A stretch of 33,355 bases of DNA from CAZSSM01 sp964609385 (GTDB lineage: Bacteria; Planctomycetota; Planctomycetia; Isosphaerales; Isosphaeraceae), in NCBI GenBank assembly GCA_964609385.1, contig CAZSSM010000073.1, positions 1 through 33,355 of the forward strand. The letters are read 5' to 3'. Below the pieces are notes generated by a model. The model did no database searches. It was not told the DNA's origin and was given only the letters and a program-made list of their open reading frames with translations. The position numbers were made by a program, and so were the translations under genes. Positions 18,301 through 25,506 of the stretch are shown piece by piece (positions within the stretch are counted from its first letter, which is position 1; each line of letters starts with the position of its first letter).

Positions 18301-19152
18301 GGCACACCGACCCCTTCGGCTCCACCGGTGGTCACCAACCTCCTCTTGGAGACCGATCCGTCGGGAATCCGGGCGATCGTCATCGCCTTCGATCGGCCGG
18401 TCGACCCGACGCAGTTGGTCGACCTCCGCTCCTACGGATTCACGATCCAAGGGGCCGGCCGTGACCGACTCTTCGAGACGCCCGACGACGTCTTCTTCGG
18501 GATCACCCAGGCCGAATCCTTGGCCGAGGACAGCGCTGTCCGCCTGAGGATCGACCGCGCCTTGCCAACTTCGACGTTCTTCCAGGTCCGGATCAACGAG
18601 GTCGCCAACAGCGCCGTCGGCGAGGCGGGCGTGGCCGGGTCCGAGGGACTCCTGCTCGATGGCGACGGCGACGGAGTACCCGGTGGGACCTTCATCGCGC
18701 GGTTCGCCAGCGGTCGCACATTGAACTATCGCGATGCAGCCGGCAACTTCGTTTCCTTTGGAATCACTGGGAGCGGTGAACTGCAACTTGAGCGTGAGCC
18801 GTCGGGCGATGCGCGGACGTTGCGGGTCGTCACGGCGCCAGGGAATCGACCAATTGTCAGCGGTCGACTCCGCGCCCCGCTCTTCCGAGCCGCACCGCCT
18901 CAGTTCACTGCCGGGTTCCAGCTTGACCCCGAGCAACCGACCCGGTTCTTCGCCGAAGGAGGAGCAGTCTTCCCCGGCCCGAACCCGTTCCGGCAGTCGA
19001 TCCCGGCAGGACTCCGGATCGGTCAGCCGGTCAACCGGTTCCCCGTCTTCGATCCCGGCCAGACTCCTCTGCCAAGAATCGTCGCTCCGGCTGGAGTCCG
19101 CTTCGACCTGTCCGATCCGCCCTTCCTGATCGGTCGAGGCCGATTCGATTAA
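15346..19152 (+). CDS. LEPR-XLL protein with right-handed beta-helix and Calx-beta domain
   Basis: This 1268-residue exported protein has a very basic N-terminus followed by LEDRRLL at residues 33-39. GSLREVIEEAN near residue 52 is the motif that often opens parallel beta-helix proteins of this kind. Beta-helix coils fill about residues 60-760, with recurrent NVISGNDxGVRI and NRIQGNFIGT units of the polysaccharide-lyase-like type. A separate globular insert interrupts the helix at about 254-345 (GTFTLTFEGATTTPLDIDS, SALEALSSIGAGNVIV). Residues about 863-965 match Calx-beta (FEVDESVGMATIVVTRS, DDAASEGDETVTLTL), expected to bind calcium. A Gly/Pro/Asp linker leads to a C-terminal beta domain (about 1000-1120) and a Pro-rich tail. 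No lyase catalytic residues can be assigned, so binding or adhesion is as likely as catalysis. Start ATG 15346 follows a G-rich ribosome binding site. Confidence 0.9.
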   Translation: MSRTAGIKSGRPRRDRTRRRSRDRREIGRWECLEDRRLLAILSVTSFDDSGPGSLREVIEEANASPGLDQLVFALPIDVPAEETDPVPKAIISLQSPLPAITDTLEIFGFSQPGARPRTLDLDPTENDAVVVVTIDGSAIDRGAFPAPIGVDVQAANSFVSGLNVTGFDVGVSISTEGAQGNLVLANNIYANDTGVLITAPNNFLGTASPQSRNVISANRIGLELSGPLGTGNLVEGNFFGTNFNGDSGVFRVGLDEIQRLSILGAGTGTFTLTFEGATTTPLDIDSTAAEVDSALEALSSIGAGNVIVEGGPLPSSPLSIRFVNDLGTRPVDTLQAQVVDIDAGFIVSVEEIREGILPDDPTSPPLSGPTGNTESAILILSSNNTIGGTVAAALNVIANSGQHGVHIQGPDARGNELQNNLIGVVYTADESRFPIVALGNDGFGVLVEDAPGNIIGGLGEERRNVIGDSGLDGVRIVGDSARENRVQGNFIGFNEVSDALFFLPNRDGVSIQASDNLVGGLPGEAVNVIAINTRHGVLIEGATSRNNFVQGNLIGLNPEGASDFGNSFDGVRIDGSPDNIIGGIEQGSTNVISGNDVGVRILGATATNNRIQGNFIGTTIGGLEDLGNAREGILIQNASETLIGGSEGIASNVISGNDRGIRIDGPLAVRNRVQNNLIGLGSDAETRLGNEIEGIIISGGASDNTIGGERIQEGNRIAFNVIEGIFVEDGDDNAILSNRIFANGGLGIDLAPGSNDDQPAPVLTTVVIEGSQTLVSGSIVSTPSSTVRVQFFSNFVGDPSNGGANQELAGEIFVDTDGTGLATFTAVPLDFQPPDDANISATVTNVSGSTSEFSNLVPVASALIQFSTAIFEVDESVGMATIVVTRSQNEGAEVTVGFAANAGTATPNIDFVPTSGLLSFVPGALTTTFDVTILDDAASEGDETVTLTLFNLSSNAEPGDPFTATLLIRASDGGGDPGDPGDGGGTPTPSAPPVVTNLLLETDPSGIRAIVIAFDRPVDPTQLVDLRSYGFTIQGAGRDRLFETPDDVFFGITQAESLAEDSAVRLRIDRALPTSTFFQVRINEVANSAVGEAGVAGSEGLLLDGDGDGVPGGTFIARFASGRTLNYRDAAGNFVSFGITGSGELQLEREPSGDARTLRVVTAPGNRPIVSGRLRAPLFRAAPPQFTAGFQLDPEQPTRFFAEGGAVFPGPNPFRQSIPAGLRIGQPVNRFPVFDPGQTPLPRIVAPAGVRFDLSDPPFLIGRGRFD

Positions 19153-19227
19153 TGCGATGACGTCGAACCATCGGGCCTGTGACGGATCGTGGACCAACCG
19201 AGGTCGCTCAGTCATTCGAGTGAACCG

Positions 19228-19246
19228 ATCGGGGCGTAACCCCATC
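19228..19246. terminator. Small hairpin between convergent genes
   Basis: GATCGGGG and CCCCATC pair over 7 bases with one bulged C around a 5-base loop, within the 96-base gap between the beta-helix gene and the minus-strand Wzy-like gene. It may act as a bidirectional terminator; no T tract is present. Confidence 0.25.
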
Positions 19247-19248
19247 CG

Positions 19249-21786
19249 TCAAGGCTGCGTGGAAGTCGCGTTGTCTCCCGGAGCAAGAACCTCAGGGTCG
19301 GGCAGGAGAGGCGTCGCCTCGGCCCACTCACGGAGTCCGACCTCGAGTTGACGTCGGACCAGGTCAGGTAGTTTTTTGTCGACGTGAGGCATGACGTCGT
19401 CGAGTCGAAGCGCCTCACGTGCCACATCGGTAGCCACATCGAAGCGACCGATGTCGGCCTCAGCGAAGGCCAGATTGGCATGGATCGACGAGTCGGTCGG
19501 TGCGATCTGAGTAGCCACCCGATAGTCGCGGACCCTCTGGGCGTTGAGCCGGATCGTCACATCAGGCGGCAAGGGATCATCGCTCCGCGCGTTCAGCGTG
19601 AGCAGATCTTGGAGAAACCGTCCACGGATCCTCAAGACCGATAAGTTCATCTCCGGTCGAGGCGGCTCGGCCGCTTTCTTTAGTTCGATGAGTACGCGGA
19701 GCCAGCGGTTATTGGGCCGGAGCGGCTGGCCTTCCTGTTGCCAAACGCGTTGCTCCAAGCGCGCGTTGCCCAGGTGGGGTCGTGGGCTCGTTCGGTCGGC
19801 GGCGATCGCCTCGAGATAGAGGGCCCGTGCGGTATCATAGTTGGGAGGTCCGGGCAAACGCTGAGCCTGGGCATCGGAGCGGGTCCGGGCACGTTCTGCC
19901 TGCGCGATGTAGAAGTCGCTCAGCAATCTGGGGCCGCCGGTCGCCCCATAGGCTCCCACGACGAGAGCCACGACGGCGGCCATCCCGAAAGCATTGAAGC
20001 GGTCGCCCAGTCGGCGATGGAGGGACTCTGGTCGGTCAATCCGTAGGTTCTGGGCGAGTGCCAGAGGGAGCCAGAGGGCCAGAGAAACCATCGGGAAGCT
20101 GAGGCCGCCGGCAAACAGAAGGTTGATCACCAAGGCCAAGGCTGCCAAGGCCAAGGCTGGCACAAGGCCCCGACCTCGATGGACCAACGGCACGATCAGG
20201 ATCGACCCGAAGACCAGGCTCACGCCGATCGCAGGCCATCGGAGTCGCTCTTCACCACCGCCACCCGGGACGATCACACCCAGCACGACCGGCAAGACCC
20301 AACCTCCGGCCAGAGCCGCGACATAGAGCCAACGTTGGCGCTCCGGAGGCGGGTCATCGTGGTCGGTATGAGCCAGCACCTCGGCTCGATCCTCCGCATC
20401 TCCTTCGTCCGAGCCGTCGGCTCGACCCGATCGCCAAACCAAGATCGGCACCAATGCCAAGCCGAGGGTGATTGCCAGCAGGAGCATCGCGAAGAGTCCC
20501 CCGGTCGTCCACGCCTCCAGCAACAGGTTGTGCGGATCGGTGATCGACTCGCTGGCCACCTCCAGCTTGTATCGCATGTATCGCTCGCCATAGTTGTCCG
20601 GCCCCAAGCCACGCCAGAAGACTCGTGGATCGAAGTTGCTGTCGGTCAGCATGGCCCAGGTCGATTGCCAATACTCCAAGCGATAACGCAAGGACTTGAA
20701 CGAATCGAGCAGAACACCGCGATCGAGCAGACCCCGCGAGGCCGCGACGATCCCGAGGCCGACCCCGAGCAGGGCCAACACCCCTGCGCCGAAGGCCAAC
20801 CAGAGCTTCGAGACCCGATGCCGGACCTGCCAAGCCAGCACCGGCAAGACCAGGACGAAAGCCAGAAGGGCCGTCCGACTCTTCGTCAGCAAGATGACGT
20901 AAAAGATCAAGGCAAGCACCGGCAGGGCGAATAGGATCGGGCTCCAGGACCAAGACGCATCGCGTTGGCCGGCCTTCCCCGAACGAGCGGCCAGGGTGAA
21001 TACGATCAGGCCGAGCCCAGCAGTCAACACGCTAAGCAGGAAGCCGGCCAACGAGTTGGTCAGGGCGAAGCTGGCCGTCGGCTCGGTCGAGCCGAGCAGA
21101 CGATCCTCAAAAGCGCGGGCCGTTGAGGTCCCCGGCAGAATCCCCATCTGGGCCAAGATCCCCTCCGGATCCCGTTGATACAGATTGCGAAGGGCCGGCA
21201 GCTCGACATGGATTTGCAACAGCGCCAAGACCGACTCGGCGACCGCTGCCCCGAAGAGCAACGTGATCAGAACATATGACTCTTCCCGGCTCCGAGGGAC
21301 GTTGCGAACCAAGAGGTAGATCAGGCCGATGCTCAGCCATCGCCAGAGCCCACACATGGCCACATAGGTCTCCCGGGCCTCGATGGTGCTTTGGCTGATG
21401 GCCACCAGGAAGGCGACCACACCAGCATCGACCCAGGAGAATCGGAGCCGTGCATGTCCGCCGACTAAGCCCGCAATGCCGAAGAGCGTCCAGGCCACCA
21501 GGATCAGGACAGTCCAGAGATGATTGGCCAGGACGAGTTCAGAGTAGCCGAGTTGCTCACCGACCCGACTCACCTCGCTAGGCCAGAAGGCGCGACCGAC
21601 GATCAGGATGGCCGTCAAGGCCAGCGTGGTGCGTCGGAGCATCTCACCTAGGAGCGGGGCTCCGAATCGCGCCGGTGGTGGGACCGTCGACGGTCCCGAC
21701 GGGATCTTCCGCGTGGTCGGATCGGCGGGCATGACCAGTTCGACCTTGCGTCGGGCCGGGCGTTGCGAGCGTGGACGCGGTGACAT
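19249..21786 (-). CDS. O-antigen ligase / Wzy-like polymerase with C-terminal TPR-like region
   Basis: This is an 845-residue inner-membrane protein. After a basic, Pro-rich cytoplasmic N-terminus (about 50 residues) come a dozen or so hydrophobic segments, for example TTLALTAILIVGRAFW and RTALLAFVLVLPVLAWQV. A large periplasmic loop before residue 430 carries WQSTWAMLTDSNFDP, GLGPDNYGERY and the DPHNLLLEAWTTGGLFAM segment near residue 417. This is the hallmark of the Wzy_C / O-antigen-ligase family, which joins or polymerises undecaprenyl-linked glycans. A second membrane cluster follows. The last 240 residues are soluble and helical with TPR-like content (YDTARALYLEAIAADRTSPRPHLGNARLE, IHANLAFAEADIGRFDVATDVAREAL). 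It starts 36 bases after the WecA-like gene, so the two are probably co-transcribed. Polymerase or ligase cannot be decided from sequence. Confidence 0.88.
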   Translation of the reverse strand: MSPRPRSQRPARRKVELVMPADPTTRKIPSGPSTVPPPARFGAPLLGEMLRRTTLALTAILIVGRAFWPSEVSRVGEQLGYSELVLANHLWTVLILVAWTLFGIAGLVGGHARLRFSWVDAGVVAFLVAISQSTIEARETYVAMCGLWRWLSIGLIYLLVRNVPRSREESYVLITLLFGAAVAESVLALLQIHVELPALRNLYQRDPEGILAQMGILPGTSTARAFEDRLLGSTEPTASFALTNSLAGFLLSVLTAGLGLIVFTLAARSGKAGQRDASWSWSPILFALPVLALIFYVILLTKSRTALLAFVLVLPVLAWQVRHRVSKLWLAFGAGVLALLGVGLGIVAASRGLLDRGVLLDSFKSLRYRLEYWQSTWAMLTDSNFDPRVFWRGLGPDNYGERYMRYKLEVASESITDPHNLLLEAWTTGGLFAMLLLAITLGLALVPILVWRSGRADGSDEGDAEDRAEVLAHTDHDDPPPERQRWLYVAALAGGWVLPVVLGVIVPGGGGEERLRWPAIGVSLVFGSILIVPLVHRGRGLVPALALAALALVINLLFAGGLSFPMVSLALWLPLALAQNLRIDRPESLHRRLGDRFNAFGMAAVVALVVGAYGATGGPRLLSDFYIAQAERARTRSDAQAQRLPGPPNYDTARALYLEAIAADRTSPRPHLGNARLEQRVWQQEGQPLRPNNRWLRVLIELKKAAEPPRPEMNLSVLRIRGRFLQDLLTLNARSDDPLPPDVTIRLNAQRVRDYRVATQIAPTDSSIHANLAFAEADIGRFDVATDVAREALRLDDVMPHVDKKLPDLVRRQLEVGLREWAEATPLLPDPEVLAPGDNATSTQP

Positions 21787-21822
21787 GGCCGTGAGCCACC
21801 TTCAATAGCTGGGATCTCGGGG

Positions 21823-23046
21823 TCAGTGCGTGGGCTCGGAGGTTCGGACCGGACCCGGAACTTCGGAAACGTGCCTCAACGGATCCATTCCATTAATGGT
21901 CGAGCCGTCCTGCGTCTCGACGGTGGTTGTCGCGTCCGCTCCCGGCTCTTGTTTCGACTCCCAGTTTCGCAGTTCAGGACGGGGCCGAGCGACCTCCCAG
22001 AGCGCGATCAGGCCGATCAGGACGAGGGTCTGCGCGACGATCACAACGGCCCCAACCGCATTAACTTGGTGTAAAAGCAGTGCCCCCAACCCGCCGGCCA
22101 AGGTCACCAGGTAGATCGAGCCGACGGCCTGGCGGACGCTTAGGCCCAGGTCACGGAGCCGATGCGAGAAATGGCTGCGGTCGGCTTGGAACGGGCTCCG
22201 CCCTTCGCGGATCCGGATCAGGATCACCGAGATCGAGTCGTAGAGCGGTACGGCCATCACGAGGACCGGTACGATAACGCTGTAGGGAGAGTAGTCCGGT
22301 CGAGTGAAAGTCCCGAGTACCGTCAGACAACCCAGCAAGAATCCCAGATAATTGCTACCCGCATCACCCATGAACAGCCTAGCTGGATGGTTGTTGTGAA
22401 TCAGGAACCCGGATAAGGCCCCGACCAAGACGATCAGGACGACCGGCACGAACAAGCTCCCGACCGCCAACTGCGCCCAGACGAACAACGCGGCGGCGAT
22501 CAGGCCGACCCCGCCGGCCAGACCGTCCATGTTGTCCAAGAAGTTGAAGGCGTTGGTCAGCCCGACGATCCAGACGACCGTCAAGAGGCTCATCAAGCCG
22601 ACGTTGGAGGTGAACGCGCTGACGCGGGCCTGATCCCCGATTAGTACGAAAAGCGTGGCCAAGCCGAACTGGATTCCCAACCGAATCTGCCAAGGGAGCC
22701 CGAAACGATCGTCGAGCAAACCCATCAACATGATCAGCGTGGAGAGGCCCATCAACAGGGCCAGCGTCGGTGCTTTCGTGAGCAGTCCCTCGGCGTGGAT
22801 GGCCAGGGCCTCGGGCAGAGGTGCCCGCACCGCTAGGGCGAGATAGCCGAGGACGAACGCGATCGTCAAGGTCGCCCAAATGGCCACGCCGCCCCCCAAC
22901 GGCGTCGGTCGCGCATGGGCTTTGCGACCTCCGGGCCGGTCAACCAGACCGAGTCTCGGAGCCACGACCCGAATCAGCGCACAGAGGATCGCACTGAGCA
23001 GGGCACTGCCTATGAGCAGGCCGATGCCGAACGTGAGCAGTCCCAT
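21823..23046 (-). CDS. WecA-like undecaprenyl-phosphate sugar-1-phosphate transferase
   Basis: This is a 407-residue polytopic membrane enzyme of the MraY/WecA family. It moves a sugar-1-phosphate (typically GlcNAc-1-P) from a UDP-sugar to undecaprenyl phosphate and starts a surface glycan. Visible family motifs are VDRPGGRKAHARPTPLGGG at residues 35-53, LLDDRFGLPW with the paired aspartates D112 and D113, NAFNFLDNMDGLAGG at 165-179 with D171 and D174, the MGDAGSNYLGF loop at 226-236, and the His-containing ADRSHFSHRLRDLG at 288-301. About ten hydrophobic segments are present. I chose ATG 23046 because the hydrophobic first helix begins just after it; the frame is open to 23181 and no strong ribosome binding site distinguishes the options. 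It lies 183 bases downstream of proS and 36 bases upstream of the Wzy-like gene. Confidence 0.9.
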   Translation of the reverse strand: MGLLTFGIGLLIGSALLSAILCALIRVVAPRLGLVDRPGGRKAHARPTPLGGGVAIWATLTIAFVLGYLALAVRAPLPEALAIHAEGLLTKAPTLALLMGLSTLIMLMGLLDDRFGLPWQIRLGIQFGLATLFVLIGDQARVSAFTSNVGLMSLLTVVWIVGLTNAFNFLDNMDGLAGGVGLIAAALFVWAQLAVGSLFVPVVLIVLVGALSGFLIHNNHPARLFMGDAGSNYLGFLLGCLTVLGTFTRPDYSPYSVIVPVLVMAVPLYDSISVILIRIREGRSPFQADRSHFSHRLRDLGLSVRQAVGSIYLVTLAGGLGALLLHQVNAVGAVVIVAQTLVLIGLIALWEVARPRPELRNWESKQEPGADATTTVETQDGSTINGMDPLRHVSEVPGPVRTSEPTH

Positions 23047-23229
23047 CGCAGGGCGGTTCCGATCTGGGGTCGTGACGGCGCGATTTGGATCCGTAAACGG
23101 GACGTGCCGAACGGGGCCGTGACCGTTGTTAAGGCAGCGCCCGTCGAGAAACGGCCCGAATGCCGAGACGCATCGTGGCATGTGGTCTCACAATGCGTTG
23201 GGTTCGGGATGGTCTCTCTTACGCGACAT

Positions 23230-25008
23230 TTAGAGCGGAGGGTTCGCCGCGCGACGGTCCCGACTCTCCTCCAACTGGCGTTGTAGTTCGCGGTTGGCTT
23301 GCTCGATCGCCTCGGCGACGGCAGAGACCGCCTCCGCCACCGGTACGGTGAACGCATCGGATTCGGTCCGCCACTTCACCTCGACCAGACCTTCCTTCAA
23401 GCCCCGCTCCCCCAAGACGATTCGGAGCGGGATCCCGATCAGGTCAGCGTCCTTGAACTTGACCCCTGGGCGCTGGTTGCGGTCGTCGATCAGGACGTCG
23501 ATCCCACGCCCTTCCAGTTCCTCAGCGAACTGGTCGCAGAGCCCCATCACCTCGACATTGTCGACCTGAAGCGGAACGAGCAGGGCTGTATATGGGGCGA
23601 TCGGTAAGGGCCAGACGATGCCGTTCTTGTCGTGCAGGGCCTCGACGGCGGCAGCCATGATCCGGTTCACACCGATTCCGTAGCAGCCCATGATCAAGGA
23701 GTGTGCCTGACCTGACTCATCGAGGAACGTCGCCTGCATGGCGTCGGAGTATTTGGTCCCGAGTTTGAAGATATGGCCGACCTCGACGCCCCGCGACTGA
23801 ATCATCGCCGAGCCGCTCACCGGTGACGGGTCCCCCCCTTGAGCGTTGCGAAGGTCCTCAACGCGGTCCAGTGGGAAGTCGCGGCCGGGCACGACACCGC
23901 GGAGGTGAAGGTCTTCCGCATTGCCGCCGACGACCGCCTCGGTCATGACGGAGACGGCCTGGTCGATGGCCATCGGGACCGACGCCGGAAGGCCGACCGG
24001 CCCGACGAATCCGATCGGACCGCCAAGGGTCTTCTGGACCAGTTCGGGTCCGGCCGGTTCGAGCGTGTCGGCGCTGAAGGCCCGACGGATCTTGGCTTCG
24101 TTGGCCTCGTGATCGCCGCGGAGCAGGGCTACGACTGGCTTGTCATCGGCCTGGAAGACGAGCGTCTTGATGAGTGTCGATGACTCGACCTTAAGGAAGG
24201 TGGCGACTTGCTCGATGGTCTTCTGACCGGGCGTGGCGACTTCCTGATAGGCCGGCGCATCGGGGGCGATCTCGGGTCGAGGGGCGGGCGCACCGATGAC
24301 AGCCTTTTCCTGGTTGGCCGCGTAGCCCGAATCCGGGCATCGGAGCAAGATATCCTCGCCGGTTTCGCAGGGGACCATGAACTCGTGCGAGCTGTCACCG
24401 CCGATGGGTCCGCTCTCGGCCTCGACGACCGCATACGGGATCCCAGAGCCTTCGAAGACGCGGCAGTAGGCTTCGTACATGGTCCGGTAGATCTGATCGA
24501 GCTGTTCCAAGTTCGCGCTGAAAGAGTAAGCGTCTTTCATGAGGAACTCGCGGGTCCGGAGGATCCCAAAGCGGGGCCGGGGCTCGTCGCGAAACTTGGT
24601 CTGGATCTGATACAGGGTCATGGGCAACTGGCGGTATGACTTGAGCAGATCACGAACCAGATCGGTGATGACCTCCTCGTGGGTCGGACCGAGGGCGACC
24701 TCGGTCTGATTGTTCAGCGCGAAGTGCATGAGCGTTTCGCCGAAGTTGGCGTAGCGACCCGACTCGCGCCAGAGATCGACCGGCTGTAGGGCCGGCATGT
24801 GCAGCTCCGAGGCACCGGCGGCGTCCATCTCGCGACGCACGATCGCCGTGATCTTCTGGAGTACGCGGTAGCCCAGCGGCAGGTAGGTGTAGGCCCCCGA
24901 GCCGAGCTGGCGGATCATCCCCGCGCGGAGCAGATAAATATGACTCGGCGCGACCGCGTCGGCCGGGGACTCTTTGAGCGTCGGGATCAACGTCTGCGAC
25001 CAGCGCAC
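23230..25008 (-). CDS. proS: Prolyl-tRNA synthetase, bacterial (editing-domain) type
   Basis: ProRS charges tRNA-Pro with proline in the cytoplasm. At 592 residues it has the length of the bacterial type with an internal editing domain. It begins VRWSQTLIPTLKE, then RAGMIRQLGSGAYTYLPLG. Class II motif 2 is seen in FRDEPRPRFGILRTREF around residues 136-155. The YbaK-like INS editing domain spans about 240-390 (TIEQVATFLKV, VALLRGDHEANEAKI). Motif 3 is GCYGIGVNRIMAAAVEAL near residue 440. A C-terminal anticodon-binding domain follows (TALLVPLQVDN, GIDVLIDDRNQRPGVKFKDADLIGIP). I chose GTG 25008 because AGGAG (complement of 25018-25022) precedes it by 9 bases and homologues begin at MRWSQ; the GTG at 25026 would place that ribosome binding site inside the gene. 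It is followed by the WecA-like gene. Confidence 0.97.
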   Translation of the reverse strand: MRWSQTLIPTLKESPADAVAPSHIYLLRAGMIRQLGSGAYTYLPLGYRVLQKITAIVRREMDAAGASELHMPALQPVDLWRESGRYANFGETLMHFALNNQTEVALGPTHEEVITDLVRDLLKSYRQLPMTLYQIQTKFRDEPRPRFGILRTREFLMKDAYSFSANLEQLDQIYRTMYEAYCRVFEGSGIPYAVVEAESGPIGGDSSHEFMVPCETGEDILLRCPDSGYAANQEKAVIGAPAPRPEIAPDAPAYQEVATPGQKTIEQVATFLKVESSTLIKTLVFQADDKPVVALLRGDHEANEAKIRRAFSADTLEPAGPELVQKTLGGPIGFVGPVGLPASVPMAIDQAVSVMTEAVVGGNAEDLHLRGVVPGRDFPLDRVEDLRNAQGGDPSPVSGSAMIQSRGVEVGHIFKLGTKYSDAMQATFLDESGQAHSLIMGCYGIGVNRIMAAAVEALHDKNGIVWPLPIAPYTALLVPLQVDNVEVMGLCDQFAEELEGRGIDVLIDDRNQRPGVKFKDADLIGIPLRIVLGERGLKEGLVEVKWRTESDAFTVPVAEAVSAVAEAIEQANRELQRQLEESRDRRAANPPL

Positions 25009-25506
25009 GGACGGGCACTCCTGCACGGGGGGTCGGACCGGACCGGTCGATCGCCGCAGGCGACACGACGAGGCAGTCCTCGGGGGACCGCAACGCTCGA
25101 GGTTGCGTCGGCTTGAGTCGGAATTCGCAGTCTACCACAACCGGGGGCTCGGGAATCGAGACCGATCGGCTCGCGACCGGTTCCGACGCGAACTGTCGGC
25201 ATATCGATCACGACCGCGCGTCGGTCGAGCGTCGCGACGGAAAACCGCCGGACCCGGCCCAACAATCACTCGATCCTTATTGCGAGTACGACTCCGGGCG
25301 TCGACGACCCACGATCTGGTGCCCGGATCCCGAAGCGTTGGCAGGAGGCGACGTGCACGCGCATGCGCACCGATCGCAGGAAGGCGATCGTCGGGCTCTC
25401 GATGGACGACGAGCATTGAACGCGGCCCGGGGAGGTCTACCGTCGACATCGCGTCGATTCGGCAACGGTCTCCCTTCGAAGCCCTGTCCCCCCATGGAGG
25501 TGATCG
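25009..25506. promoter_or_regulatory. Divergent intergenic region between proS and a LEPR-XLL gene
   Basis: About 500 GC-rich bases separate the two divergent starts. Open frames cross it on both strands but lack motifs and ribosome binding sites. A small inverted repeat (CGCAAC/GTTGCG near 25090-25110) lies on the proS leader side. No tRNA-Pro-like fold or T-box was recognised. Confidence 0.35.
25496..25505 (+). promoter_or_regulatory. Full-length consensus ribosome binding site
   Basis: GGAGGTGATC matches the complement of the 16S rRNA 3' end over ten bases and lies just before the GTG start at 25507. It supports this GTG over internal ATG codons and predicts efficient initiation. Confidence 0.75.

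Noticed and set aside
17659..19245. A 528-codon minus-strand frame opposite the beta-helix gene
   Set aside because: Antisense to clear Calx-beta and C-terminal domain coding. The composition (many D, R, G and E) is typical of a reverse-strand shadow in GC-rich DNA.
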